A stretch of 64,000 nucleotides of DNA. Origin: Bog-473 sp963807675 (lineage in GTDB: Bacteria > Actinomycetota > Acidimicrobiia > Acidimicrobiales > RAAP-2). Below are positions 37,139-46,205 of this stretch, one piece after another. The stretch is taken from the NCBI GenBank assembly GCA_963807675.1, contig CAWECP010000012.1, positions 868,001 through 932,000 of the forward strand. The letters are read 5' to 3'. The position numbers and the translations under genes are program-made. Below the pieces are notes generated by a model. The model searched no databases. It saw only the letters and a list, made by a program, of their open reading frames with translations, and was not told where the DNA came from. Every line of letters starts with the position of its first letter. Position 1 is the stretch's first letter.

Positions 37139-38539
37139 CTAGCCGACTGAGCCTTCCATCTGCAGCTCAATGAGGCGGCTCCACTCGACGGCGTACTCCA
37201 TGGGAAGCGTCCGGGTCACGGGCTCAATGAAGCCGTTGACGATCAAGCCCATGGCCTGGCTCTCGGAGAGGCCCCGGCTCATCAGGTAGAAGAGCTGGTC
37301 GTCGCCGACCTTGGAGACGGTGGCCTCGTGGCCGATGCGGGCGTCGCGCTCGCCCACCTCCATGTACGGCTTGGTCTCGGACGTCGATTCGTCGTCGAGC
37401 AGGAGGGCGTCGCAACGCACGAAGGATTTGGCGCCATGGGCGTTGGGGTCGACGTGCACCTTGCCCCGGTAGGTCGTCTTGCCGCCGTCCTTGGAGATCG
37501 ACTTGGACACGATGGTCGAGGTGGTCTCCGGAGCGACGTGGAACATCTTGGCGCCGGCGTCCTGGTGCTGGCCGGCCCCGGCGTAGGCGACCGAGAGCAC
37601 CTCGCCGCTGGCCTTCGGACCCATGAGGTAGACCGAGGGGTACTTCATGGTCAGGCGCGAGCCGATGTTGCCGTCGATCCACTCGACGTGCGCCTCGGCC
37701 TCGGCCCGGGCCCGCTTGGTCACCAGGTTGTAGACGTTGGTCGACCAGTTCTGGATGGTCGTGTAGGTGATGCGAGAACCCGGCAGGGCCACCAGCTCAA
37801 CGACGGCCGAGTGCAGCGAGTCGGTGGTGTACACCGGGGCCGAGCAGCCCTCGATGTAGTGCACCTGCGACCCCTCGTCCGCGATGATCAGCGTCCGCTC
37901 GAACTGGCCCATGTTCTCCGCGTTGATGCGGAAGTAGGCCTGCAGCGGCATGTCCACCTTCACGCCCGGCGGCACGTAAATGAAGGAGCCACCCGACCAC
38001 ACGGCCGAGTTCAGGGCGGCGAACTTGTTGTCGTTCGGCGGGATGAGCTTGCCGAACCACTTGCGCACCAGCTCGGGGTAGTCGCGCACGGCGGTGTCCA
38101 TGTCGCAGAAGTAGACGCCCTGGGCCTCGAGGTCCTCGCGGTTGCGGTGGAAGACGACCTCCGATTCGTACTGAGCGGTCACCCCCGACAGGTACTTGCG
38201 CTCGGCCTCGGGGATCCCGAGCTTCTCGTACGTGCTCTTGATGGCGTCGGGCAGGTCTTCCCACTTGTCCACCTGCCCGCCGGTGGGCTTGATGTAATAG
38301 AAGATGTCGTCGAAGTCGAGATTCGGCATCTGCGTGGCGAACCACGGTGCCATCGGCTTGCGCTCGAAGTGCTTGAGGGCGCGCAGCCGGAAGTCCCGCA
38401 TCCAGTCCGGCTCGCCCTTCATCTCGGACATCTCGCGCACGATGGACTCGTTCAGGCCCTTCTTGGGCTTGAAGACGTAGTCCTCCTTGTCGCTCCACCC
38501 GAGCTGGTAGCGACCGAGGTCGAGATCCGTTGTCGCCAT
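37139..38539 (-). CDS. sufB: SufB, Fe-S scaffold subunit
   Basis: A 466-residue scaffold protein on which Fe-S clusters are built with SufC and SufD. Signatures: 'LNSAVWSGGSFIYVPPGVKV', 'YIEGCSAPVYTTDSLHSAVVE', 'RAKSFVRCDALLLD'-type C-terminal core (here GAKSFVRCDALLLDD) and 'FYLMSRGLSESQAMGLIVNG'. The start at 38539 has AGGAG 5 bases before it. It stands 5.4 kb from sufD, which is unusual because sufB and sufD are normally adjacent. An inverted repeat (38576-38588) lies in its promoter. Confidence 0.96.
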   Translation of the reverse strand: MATTDLDLGRYQLGWSDKEDYVFKPKKGLNESIVREMSEMKGEPDWMRDFRLRALKHFERKPMAPWFATQMPNLDFDDIFYYIKPTGGQVDKWEDLPDAIKSTYEKLGIPEAERKYLSGVTAQYESEVVFHRNREDLEAQGVYFCDMDTAVRDYPELVRKWFGKLIPPNDNKFAALNSAVWSGGSFIYVPPGVKVDMPLQAYFRINAENMGQFERTLIIADEGSQVHYIEGCSAPVYTTDSLHSAVVELVALPGSRITYTTIQNWSTNVYNLVTKRARAEAEAHVEWIDGNIGSRLTMKYPSVYLMGPKASGEVLSVAYAGAGQHQDAGAKMFHVAPETTSTIVSKSISKDGGKTTYRGKVHVDPNAHGAKSFVRCDALLLDDESTSETKPYMEVGERDARIGHEATVSKVGDDQLFYLMSRGLSESQAMGLIVNGFIEPVTRTLPMEYAVEWSRLIELQMEGSVG

Positions 38540-38575
38540 TGCGCTCCTGAGATCGCCCCTATGGGGGAGGGGATC

Positions 38576-38588
38576 GGGGAATTTCCCC
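38576..38588 (-). promoter_or_regulatory. Inverted repeat GGGGAA-A-TTCCCC in the sufB promoter
   Basis: A 13-base near-palindrome 37 bases before the sufB start. A TACTAT hexamer at 38601-38596 on the minus strand could be the -10 element, which would put the repeat over the transcription start, a typical repressor position. A regulator such as the Rrf2 protein at 17832 is a candidate but unproven. Confidence 0.4.
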
Positions 38589-38674
38589 TACGGAGATAGT
38601 AACAACTGCCCCGGCCTGCCGAAACGCTGCGACGGAGCTACCTCCGTGTCGCCAGGCGTGGCAGGCTCTCGGCC

Positions 38675-40831
38675 ATGGCCACCCCGCCCGAGGCCCCCCA
38701 GCGCCCCTACGTCATCGTCGCCCACGGCGACGAGCGCCAGGACCCCTGGTACTGGCTCCGCGACCGGGAGGATCCCGAGGTCCTGGCCTACCTGCAAGCC
38801 GAGAACGCCTACACCGACGAGGTCCTGGCGCCGCTCGGCCCGCTGAGAGACGAGCTCTTCGACGAGATGAAGGCGCGGATCAAGGAGACGGACATGTCCG
38901 TCCCGACCCGCCGGGGGCCGTGGTGGTACTACACGCGGACCGAGGAGGGGAAGGACTACGCCATCCACTGCCGCCGGCCCGCCCGCGGCCCCGACGAGCT
39001 CCCCCCGGCGGGCGAGCCGGGCGACGAAGAGCAGATCCTGCTGGACGAGAATGCCCTGGCCGCCGGCTCGGAGTACTTCGCCTTGGGGAGCGCCGCCGTC
39101 AGCCACGACCACCTCTGGCTGGCCTACACGACCGACCGTGCCGGCGACGAACGGTACGAGCTGCGCTTCAAGCCCCTCGACGCCGAGACCTCACCCGCCG
39201 TGGCGGCCGAGATGGTGCCCGAGGTCGGCTACGGGCTGGCCTGGTCGGCCGCGGGTGACCAGGTCTTCTACGTCCGGCTCGACGACGCCCTCCGCCCGTA
39301 CCAGCTCTGGCGCCACCGGCTGGGCGGCGACCCGGACCAGGACGTGCTCGTCTACGAGGAGCAGGACCGCCGCTTTGCCCTCGGCACCGGCTCGACCCGC
39401 GACGAGGCCTTCGTGCTCGTCGGCCTGCACAGCACCAACACGAGCGAGTGGCGGGCCCTCCCCTCCGACCGGCCCCTCTCGGCCCCGGCCGTGGTCATGC
39501 CCCGGCGCGAGGGGGTCGAGTACGCCCTCGACCACCTCACCCCGGCCGCCGGCGGCCCCGGCTGGTTCGTGGCGCTGACCAACGACGATGCCCAGGACTT
39601 CCGGGTCCTGGCCGCCCCGGACACCGCGCCGGACTCCAATTCGGGTGCCGACGCCTGGCGCGAGGTCGTCCCCCACCGCCCCGGTGTGCGGGTCGAGGAC
39701 GTCGACGCCTTCGCCCGCGTGCTCGTGCTGAGCGAGCGCACCGACGCGCAGACGCAGGTGCGCGTCCTGCCCCTGGCCGGCGCCGGGCCGGATCCCTTCG
39801 GCGCCGACCCGCTGGCCGACGCCTGGATCGTCCCCTCCATCGACAGCCCCTCGTCGACCTGGCTCGGGCCCAACCCCGAGACGGACGCGCCGACGTTGCG
39901 CATCGGGCGCACCTCCATGGTGACACCCGCGAGCGTCCTGCAGATCGGGCTGGCAGATCGGGTGGAGACGCTGCTGAAGCAGGAGCCCGTGCTGGGCGAC
40001 TTCGACTCCGCCCGCTACACCACCTACCGCGAATGGGCCACCGCCGATGACGGGACGCGCGTGCCGGTCTCCGTCGTGCACCGCCGCGGCCTCGACCTCC
40101 CCGCGCCGTGCGTGCTCTACGGCTACGGCGCCTACGAGGTGTCCATCGACCCGTCGTTCTCCCACCATCGCCTCTCGCTCCTCGACCGCGGCGTCGTCTT
40201 CGCCATCGCGCACGTGCGCGGCGGCGGGGAGATGGGGCGGGCCTGGTACGAGGGCGGGCGCATGGCGAACAAGGCCAACACGTTCAGTGACTTCGTCGCC
40301 TGCGCGGGCCATTTGGCCGAGCGCGGCATCGCCCGGGACGGAGCGCTGGCCGGCCGGGGCGCCTCTGCCGGCGGCCTGCTCATCGGCGCGGTGGCCAACC
40401 AGGCGCCCGAGCGCTTCCGCGCCCTGGTGGCCCAGGTGCCCTTCGTGGACTGCGTGACCACCATGCTCGACGACACCCTCCCGCTGACCGTCGGCGAGTG
40501 GGAGGAGTGGGGCAATCCGCTGGCCGACGACACGGCGTACTGGCGCATGCTCGGCTACTCGCCCTACGACAACGTCTCGGCCACCGATGCCGACGGCTCG
40601 GCGCGCTCCTACCCCGACTTCTTCGTCACCTCGGGACTGAACGATCCCCGGGTCTCGTATTGGGAGCCGGCCAAGTGGGTGGCCAAGCTGCGGGCCACCA
40701 CGCCCCTGACCAGGGTCGTCCTGCGCACCGAGCTGGGCGCCGGCCACGGCGGGCCCTCCGGGCGCTACGACTCGTGGAAGGAGGAGGCGACCGTTTTCGC
40801 CTTCCTGCTCGACGCCCTGGGCCTGGCCTAA
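38675..40831 (+). CDS. Oligopeptidase B-like S9 serine peptidase
   Basis: A 718-residue prolyl-oligopeptidase family enzyme. N-terminal beta-propeller (about 60-420) after 'DERQDPWYWLRD', then a hydrolase domain with nucleophile Ser in GRGASAGGLLIGAVANQ, Asp near 'GLNDPRVSYWEPAKW' and His in GAGHGGPSGRYD. 'GGGEMGRAWYEGGR' is typical of oligopeptidase B, which cuts after Arg or Lys in short peptides. No signal peptide, so cytoplasmic. Convergent with the next gene, overlapping it by 4 bases. Confidence 0.94.
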   Translation: MATPPEAPQRPYVIVAHGDERQDPWYWLRDREDPEVLAYLQAENAYTDEVLAPLGPLRDELFDEMKARIKETDMSVPTRRGPWWYYTRTEEGKDYAIHCRRPARGPDELPPAGEPGDEEQILLDENALAAGSEYFALGSAAVSHDHLWLAYTTDRAGDERYELRFKPLDAETSPAVAAEMVPEVGYGLAWSAAGDQVFYVRLDDALRPYQLWRHRLGGDPDQDVLVYEEQDRRFALGTGSTRDEAFVLVGLHSTNTSEWRALPSDRPLSAPAVVMPRREGVEYALDHLTPAAGGPGWFVALTNDDAQDFRVLAAPDTAPDSNSGADAWREVVPHRPGVRVEDVDAFARVLVLSERTDAQTQVRVLPLAGAGPDPFGADPLADAWIVPSIDSPSSTWLGPNPETDAPTLRIGRTSMVTPASVLQIGLADRVETLLKQEPVLGDFDSARYTTYREWATADDGTRVPVSVVHRRGLDLPAPCVLYGYGAYEVSIDPSFSHHRLSLLDRGVVFAIAHVRGGGEMGRAWYEGGRMANKANTFSDFVACAGHLAERGIARDGALAGRGASAGGLLIGAVANQAPERFRALVAQVPFVDCVTTMLDDTLPLTVGEWEEWGNPLADDTAYWRMLGYSPYDNVSATDADGSARSYPDFFVTSGLNDPRVSYWEPAKWVAKLRATTPLTRVVLRTELGAGHGGPSGRYDSWKEEATVFAFLLDALGLA

Positions 40832-41820
40832 CCCGTCGCCGTCGCCGTCGCCGTCGGCCCCGACCCCGACGAGCCGGTCGGCGGCGACGCCGACCCCGGC
40901 GTCTGGAAGGTCAACGTGAAAGGCGCCTGGTACCCGAAGGGCAACGACACCGCGGCGCCGTTGACGGTCGCCGCGAACGCGGCGGGCGCACCGGCGACCA
41001 CCGTCACCGGACCGGTGGCGGTCACCGTGTGCGACTGCCCGGTGAAGAGCGTTCCCGTGAACAGGCTCGTGCCGCTCGCCGTCGTCGCATCCACCCAGCA
41101 CTCACCGTTCGACGCGGAGAGCACGAGTGAGAAGCTGTCCGACGCCACCTGGTACGTGGCGGCGTGCGGCGAGGTGGCCTTGGGCAACGACACCACCGGC
41201 GGCGCGGTCGTGGTCGTGGTGGTCTTCGGGCGGTGCGTGCGGTGCGCCGTCGTCGGCGTCGTCACGTGCGTGGTGGTGGCCGTGGAGGACTTCCCGTGGT
41301 GCGACGGCGTCGCCGTGTGCAGCCCGGTGACGATCAGTACGACGATCAGGACCAGCACGACCGCGACGGCGGTCAACGGCGCGCCCAACTTGCGCGGCCG
41401 GTGGTCGATGGAGTGCAGGGCGCGGTCGTCGTCCCGCATGAAGTTCTTGGTGGGCGCCGGCGTGTCGGCCTGCGACGGCGTCCCGGCCTCTGCCGGCTCT
41501 TCGTCTTCGTCGAAGACGACCGGATCCCCCGCCTTGGGTACGGGCGGGGGTGGGACGGGCGGGAGGAGGGGACGGTCGGGGTCGGTCAGCCGGACGGTCG
41601 ACGAGCTCGACACGCGGAACGTGCTGGCCGGATAGGCCGAGCCTTCCTGATGGCCGTTCCCGGCGGCGTCCGCGGACGGGTGCTCGCGCATCTCTTGCAG
41701 CGTGTGCAGCTGCCGGTGGTAGTGCTCGACCGAGTGCACGTCGTCGGAGCGGCGGCGTGTCAGGACGGCCGCGACGAGGCCCGCGACGACCAGGACAGCG
41801 ACGATCCCACCGATCAGCAC
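40828..41820 (-). CDS. Membrane protein with RodZ-like DUF4115 domain
   Basis: A 330-residue protein from GTG 41820 (AGGGGG before the start). An N-terminal hydrophobic helix (1-20), a long Pro-rich cytoplasmic part, a second transmembrane helix (about 148-170), a Thr-rich linker, and a C-terminal beta domain ('ASDSFSLVLSASNGECWVDA', 'GPVTVVAGAPAAFAATVNG') that matches the extracytoplasmic DUF4115 domain of RodZ. The usual N-terminal helix-turn-helix of RodZ is absent. The C-terminus has an Ala-Thr repeat coded by GTCGCC units. A morphogenesis role is inferred. Confidence 0.72.
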   Translation of the reverse strand: MLIGGIVAVLVVAGLVAAVLTRRRSDDVHSVEHYHRQLHTLQEMREHPSADAAGNGHQEGSAYPASTFRVSSSSTVRLTDPDRPLLPPVPPPPVPKAGDPVVFDEDEEPAEAGTPSQADTPAPTKNFMRDDDRALHSIDHRPRKLGAPLTAVAVVLVLIVVLIVTGLHTATPSHHGKSSTATTTHVTTPTTAHRTHRPKTTTTTTAPPVVSLPKATSPHAATYQVASDSFSLVLSASNGECWVDATTASGTSLFTGTLFTGQSHTVTATGPVTVVAGAPAAFAATVNGAAVSLPFGYQAPFTLTFQTPGSASPPTGSSGSGPTATATATG

Positions 41821-41915
41821 CGCCCCCTATTCAACAGGACGCGAAGGGTGCGCCGGACCGCACCCTCACCATGTGCACGTACCTGGTTCCCCGGACGCCC
41901 CGGCGGGCGCCGGGG

Positions 41916-42464
41916 CTACATGCCGAGGCGCGGCCGGATGTCGTCGGGGATGTCGCCTCGGCGGGGGTTGCTCTGGTCCCGCGACGACAGGATGGGCGAC
42001 GTCAGGCCCCAGTCCGCCCCCACCTCGGGATCGTCCCAGGCCAGCCCGAGTTCGTCCGAGTTGTCGTAGTAGTTGTCGACCAGGTAGGTCAGCAGGACGT
42101 CGGTCAGCGCCGCGAAGCCGTGCGCCACCCCGCGCGGGATGTAGACGCCCTGGTCGGTGGCGCCGTCCAGATCGATCACCTCGGTGGCGCCGTCGGTCCG
42201 GGATCCCAGGCGGAGGTCGTGCAGGACGACCCGCACCGTCCCCCGTAGCGCATACCAGTAGTCGGCTTGGCGCAGGTGGTAGTGCAACCCCACCAGCGCC
42301 CCGGCCTGCTTCTCCGAGCGGTTGGCCTGGACCATCTCGCGCCCGCCCTCGCCGAACCAGCTGCGCCGGTACGTCTCGACGAAACGCCCGCGTTCGTCAC
42401 CGTGCACGTCAGGGCGGACCAGCACGACGTCTTCAATGACGGAAGAAGGGGTCAGCTCGGGCAC
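41916..42464 (-). CDS. dTDP-4-dehydrorhamnose 3,5-epimerase-like protein
   Basis: A 182-residue RmlC-type cupin. 'RGRFVETYRRSWF', 'QANRSEKQAGALVGLHYHLRQ' (family form: G-x-x-R-G-L-H-Y-Q), 'YIPRGVAHGFAAL' and the terminal 'GLTSPILSSRD'. The catalytic His of GLHYH is present. Length fits RmlC (about 180). It makes dTDP-4-keto-rhamnose, or a related epimerised sugar, for cell-surface glycans; the other rml genes are not in the window. Confidence 0.85.
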   Translation of the reverse strand: MPELTPSSVIEDVVLVRPDVHGDERGRFVETYRRSWFGEGGREMVQANRSEKQAGALVGLHYHLRQADYWYALRGTVRVVLHDLRLGSRTDGATEVIDLDGATDQGVYIPRGVAHGFAALTDVLLTYLVDNYYDNSDELGLAWDDPEVGADWGLTSPILSSRDQSNPRRGDIPDDIRPRLGM

Positions 42465-42491
42465 GGGCGGGAACGGTAGCAGCGCCCGCGG

Positions 42492-42971
42492 TCAGGACAC
42501 GAAGCGGCCGAAGCCCCCTCGGTAGAACAGAAGGGGCTGGCCGTCCCCGACGTCGAGCGCCACCACGAGCCCGGTCACGATTTCGTGGTCGCCACCCTCG
42601 AAGATCTGCCCCAGCTCGCACTCGACGACGGCCAGCGAGCCGTCGATCACCGGCGAGCCGGTCACCGACCCGGGGAACCAGCCGATGCCGTCGAACTTGT
42701 TGCCGCCCGACACGGCGAACGCCCGGCACACCTCCTCCTGATCCTCGCTGAGGATGTTGACGCAGAAGGCACCAGCCCGGGCGATGCGGGGCCAGCTGGT
42801 CGAGCTGCGGGCGGGTGCCAGCACCACCATGGGCGGGTCGAGCGACAACGCGGCAAAGGACTGGCACGAGAAGCCGACGGGCACACCCTCCTCCAGCGCG
42901 GTGACGATGGTGATCCCGGTGGCGAAGTGCCCCAGCACCTCGCGGAACCGGGCCTGATCGAGGCCCGTCAT
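42492..42971 (-). CDS. Flavin reductase-domain protein
   Basis: A 159-residue FMN-binding split-barrel protein. The family pattern is complete: 'LGHFATGITIVTA', 'GFSCQSFAALSLDPPMVVLAP', 'FCVNILSEDQEEVCRAFA' and a C-terminal 'LLFYRGGFGRF'. Such proteins give reduced flavin to a partner monooxygenase, or reduce other substrates. No oxygenase gene is adjacent, so the partner is unknown. It lies 11 bases after the upstream beta-lactamase-fold gene. Confidence 0.9.
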   Translation of the reverse strand: MTGLDQARFREVLGHFATGITIVTALEEGVPVGFSCQSFAALSLDPPMVVLAPARSSTSWPRIARAGAFCVNILSEDQEEVCRAFAVSGGNKFDGIGWFPGSVTGSPVIDGSLAVVECELGQIFEGGDHEIVTGLVVALDVGDGQPLLFYRGGFGRFVS

Positions 42972-42982
42972 CGACGCAGGAC

Positions 42983-43837
42983 CTAGGCGGAGCCGAGGTC
43001 GATGGTCTGGGCCTCGTGGGCCGAGGACACGTCCTCCACCAGCTTGGCCTCGGGCAGCCGCCGGGCCGCGTTGAGAATGCGGTCCAGCTCCCGGTCCGTG
43101 TGCGAGGGGTCGTGGTGCGACAACAGCAGCCGCTTGGCACCGGCCTCGGCCGCCACGTGCACGGCGTAGGCCGCCGTCGAGTGGCCCCAGTCCGCCTTGG
43201 CCGCGAACTCGTCGTCGGTGTACTGGCCGTCGTGCACCAGCAGGTCCACGCCGGCGCAGAGCTCGAGCACGGCATCGGGGATGGTGCGGCGGTCAAGGGG
43301 CGCCTGGTGGTCGGACATGTAGGCCACGGAACGGCCCTCGGCCTCAATGCGGTAGCCGAGCGTCGGCCCGGAGTGCGGGACGTGCCGCGCCATCACCTTG
43401 GCCTGTCCCACCGAGAAGTCCTCGTCCTTGGTGTCGACCGTGATGAGCTCGCCGCGGAACTGCTCCATGTGGATGGGGAAGACCGGCGGCTGCACGGCCG
43501 CGTGCAGCGCGTCCTTCAGGGAGCCCTTGGGCTGGGCCGGCCCGTGCACGGTCAGGCGGGCGCCCGGGTCGTGCAACGGCCCGAAGAAGGGGATCCCGAG
43601 AATGTGGTCGAAGTGCAGGTGGGTCAGCAGCGCGGTGGCGTGCATCGGGGTACCGAGCGCCCGCACCTCCTTGTGTAGGACGTCGCCGAGCGCCCGCAGG
43701 CCCGTGCCCAGGTCGACGATGAGCGGGTCGTCCCCCTCGATGTCGATGACCAGGCACGAGGTGTTTCCCCCGTAACGCCGGTAGCGATCCCCCGAGCAGG
43801 GGCACGACCCCCGCACCCCGTAGAACGTGACGTTCAT
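42983..43837 (-). CDS. Metallo-beta-lactamase-fold hydrolase, RNase Z/PhnP-like
   Basis: A 284-residue protein from ATG 43837 (MNVTFYGVRGSCPC). Metal motifs: LTHLHFDHILG (HxHxDH), His in ARHVPHSG, Asp in MSDHQAP, and SHHDPSHTDRE. The opening 'FYGVRGSCPCSG' and 'GGNTSCLVID' place it among phosphodiesterase-like members (PhnP, cyclic nucleotide phosphodiesterase type). The start was chosen at MNVTF; an upstream ATG at 43900 would overlap the divergent gene. Confidence 0.85.
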   Translation of the reverse strand: MNVTFYGVRGSCPCSGDRYRRYGGNTSCLVIDIEGDDPLIVDLGTGLRALGDVLHKEVRALGTPMHATALLTHLHFDHILGIPFFGPLHDPGARLTVHGPAQPKGSLKDALHAAVQPPVFPIHMEQFRGELITVDTKDEDFSVGQAKVMARHVPHSGPTLGYRIEAEGRSVAYMSDHQAPLDRRTIPDAVLELCAGVDLLVHDGQYTDDEFAAKADWGHSTAAYAVHVAAEAGAKRLLLSHHDPSHTDRELDRILNAARRLPEAKLVEDVSSAHEAQTIDLGSA

Positions 43838-43880
43838 CCACGCGACGTTACTGCCCCCCCGGGAAGTACGTTTTGCGCCC

Positions 43881-44752
43881 ATGGAACCGAAGACGATCAC
43901 TGCGGACGGACTGGAGTTCGCCTACCTCGAGGACGGGCCGCCCGACGGGCCGCTCGCCTTGTGCCTGCACGGCTTCCCGGACACCGCCCACACCTGGCGC
44001 CACCTGCTCCCGGAGCTGGGCCGTGCCGGCTTCCACGCGGTCGCCCCGTTCCTGCGTGGCTACGCCCCCACCCAGCTGCCGCCCGACGGTCATTACCAGC
44101 TGGGCGCGATCGTGCGTGACGTCAACGCGCTGCACGAGGCGTTCGGTGCCGGCGCCGACGCGGTGATCGTCGGCCACGACTGGGGCGCCATGGCCACCTA
44201 CGGCGCCGTGGCGCACCAGCCCGACCGCTGGCGCCGCGCCGCCACGTTGGCCGTGCCGCCGACCGGGGCCATCGGCGCGTCAATGCTGACCTTCGCCCAA
44301 CTACGCAGCAGCTGGTACATGTTCGTCTTCCTCCACCCGGTAGCCGAGCTGGCCGTTCCCATGAACGACTACGAGTTCATCGACGGGCTGTGGGCGCTGT
44401 GGTCACCGGGCTACGACGGCAGCTGGGACCTGGTCAAGGTGAAGGAGTCGATCGGTGACGCCGACCACACGCTGCGCGGCCATCAGCTACTACCGCGGCG
44501 TCTGGGACCCCTCCACGCACGTCCCCGAGCTGGCCGACGAGCAGGCCGCCACCCTCCTGCCCACGCCGAGACCGACGCTCTACCTGCACGGGGCCGACGA
44601 CGGTTGCATGCTGCTCTCCTCGGTCGGCGCCCCGCTCGACTTCCTGGCCGATGGCTCCGAGTACGACGTCGTCGAGGGCACCGGCCACTTCCTCCACCTC
44701 GAGAAGCCCGTCGAGGTGAACGCGCCGCGTCCTCGGCTTCCTGAACACCTGA
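43881..44752 (+). CDS. Epoxide hydrolase-like alpha/beta hydrolase, two frameshifts
   Basis: An alpha/beta hydrolase of about 290 residues when repaired. 'LCLHGFPDTAHTWRHLLP' carries the HGFP oxyanion motif; VGHDWGAMATY has the aspartate nucleophile typical of epoxide hydrolases and haloalkane dehalogenases. After 'DADHTLR' the frame breaks: two bases (GC) seem missing at about 44474, and the product continues as AAISYYRGVWDPST. It breaks again at about 44730, where one extra C hides the end VNARVLGFLNT and the stop at 44752. The C-terminal histidine is in GTGHFLHLEKP. Confidence 0.8.
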
Positions 44753-44788
44753 TGGGATGTCGAGAGGCGTCGGGGACCTAACTACCAG

Positions 44789-45637
44789 TTAGCAGAGCCG
44801 GAGAACGGGCTCCGGACCGGCGCGCCAGCGGGCGAAGCCCTCGTCCACCAGCGCAGCGGCCACCCGCTCGGCCCGCGTCCGGTCGTCCGGCCAGCCACAC
44901 GCCGCCGCCAGCTCCCCGGCGCGCACGCCCCCCTGACGCAGCGCCTGCAGCAGCCGACCCCGGCCCTGGCGGTCCGATCCGGCGAACGCGCCCTGCCGCC
45001 GGGCCACCGGGCTGGCCCGCCACGGGTCGGGACCGGGCATCCCGGCGCGGTACCAGGCGCACTGGCGGCGCAGCGGACACGCCGGGCAGCCCGGGCGGGC
45101 GCCCGTGCAGACAGTCGCGCCGAGGTCGAACATGGCCTGGTTGAACTCCCACGACCGGCCGGCGGGCACCAGCCGGTCCGCCAGCTCGTTCGCCTCGCGC
45201 GACGCGCAGCGGACCCCCGGCCATGCAACGGGCCAGCACGCGGTGGCGTTGGTGTCCACGGCGGCCACGTCCTCGTCGAAGGCGAACGTGCGGACCGCCC
45301 GCGCCGTGTAGGGACCCACCCCGGGCAGCGCCCGCAACGCCGCGTCCTCCCGCGGCATGACCCCGCCGTGCACGTCGACGACTCGCGCCGCCGCCCGGTG
45401 CAGGTTGAGGGCCCGCCGGTTGTAGCCGAGCCCCGACCACAACCGGACCACCTCCGCCGGGCGCGCCCGGGCGCACGCCGCCGGGTCGGCGAACGCGGCC
45501 ACGAAGCGCTCGTAGAAGGGCACGACGCGCTCGACCTGGGTCTGCTGCAACATCATCTCGGAGACCAGGATGCGCCACGGATCGCGGGTGTGACGCCACG
45601 GCAGGTCGCGCCGGTGCGCCGCCCCCCAGTCGAGCAG
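44789..45637 (-). CDS. mutY: A/G-specific adenine glycosylase MutY, start unclear
   Basis: MutY removes adenine mispaired with 8-oxoguanine. Evidence: MMLQQTQVERV with the catalytic Glu just before it, HhH 'LPGVGPYTARAV', catalytic Asp in AVDTN, and the cluster cysteines CTGARPGCPACPLRRQC (C-x6-C-x2-C-x5-C). It is short, with a reduced C-terminal domain. The frame extends upstream in good MutY sequence (LLDWGAAHRRDLPWR) but contains no ATG, GTG or TTG; CTG 45637 is given as a placeholder. The 'RVLAR' motif after DTN is in another frame, suggesting a compensating pair of indels at about 45245 and 45212. Confidence 0.78.
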   Translation of the reverse strand: MLDWGAAHRRDLPWRHTRDPWRILVSEMMLQQTQVERVVPFYERFVAAFADPAACARARPAEVVRLWSGLGYNRRALNLHRAAARVVDVHGGVMPREDAALRALPGVGPYTARAVRTFAFDEDVAAVDTNATACWPVAWPGVRCASREANELADRLVPAGRSWEFNQAMFDLGATVCTGARPGCPACPLRRQCAWYRAGMPGPDPWRASPVARRQGAFAGSDRQGRGRLLQALRQGGVRAGELAAACGWPDDRTRAERVAAALVDEGFARWRAGPEPVLRLC

Positions 45638-45692
45638 GCGCTCACCGAAGCGACGCGCCCGGTCGGCCGAGGGCGGCCGCGGGGCGGTGGCC

Positions 45693-46205
45693 CTAGTCCC
45701 AGATGTCGTCGCCGTAGGGCCGTTGCCGCGCCGGCAGGAAGTCCCGCTTCCAGACCATCAGCTTGCGCCGGAAGTAGCAGACCTCCTCGCCGCGCTGATT
45801 GAAGGCCTTGGTCTCGACCGTCACGATGCCGCGATCGTCCTTCGACTTCGACGGCACGGCCTCCAGGACACGCGTCTCGGCGTAGATGGTGTCGCCGTGG
45901 AACGTGGGCGAGCGGTGCAGGAGCGACTCCACCTCCAGGTTGGCGATGCACGACCCGCTGACGTCAGGGACGCTCATGCCGAGGGCGAGCGAGTACACGA
46001 GGTTGCCTACCACCACGTTCTTGCCCTGCACCGTCTCGTGCTCGGCGAACCACGCGTTCGTGTGCAGCGGGTGGTGGTTCATGGTGATCATGCAAAACAG
46101 GTGGTCGTCGTACTCGGTGATGGTCTTACCCGGCCAGTGCCGGTAGACGTCACCGGGGACGAAGTCCTCGAGGGAGCGCCCGAAGGGCCGGTCGTAGACC
46201 GTCAC
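45693..46205 (-). CDS. Mesaconyl-CoA hydratase-like MaoC protein
   Basis: A 170-residue hot-dog hydratase. 'HWPGKTITEYDDHLFCMITMN', 'NHHPLHTNAWFAE', 'VVGNLVYSLALGMSVPDVSG' and 'APTFHGDTIY'-type text (here SPTFHGDTIYAETRVLE) closely match the short actinomycete form encoded beside citE-like and methylsuccinyl-CoA dehydrogenase genes. It would hydrate mesaconyl-CoA to beta-methylmalyl-CoA in the ethylmalonyl-CoA pathway. Both other enzymes of that branch are within 5 kb here. GTG 46205 overlaps the stop of the next gene (GTGA). Confidence 0.85.
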   Translation of the reverse strand: MTVYDRPFGRSLEDFVPGDVYRHWPGKTITEYDDHLFCMITMNHHPLHTNAWFAEHETVQGKNVVVGNLVYSLALGMSVPDVSGSCIANLEVESLLHRSPTFHGDTIYAETRVLEAVPSKSKDDRGIVTVETKAFNQRGEEVCYFRRKLMVWKRDFLPARQRPYGDDIWD

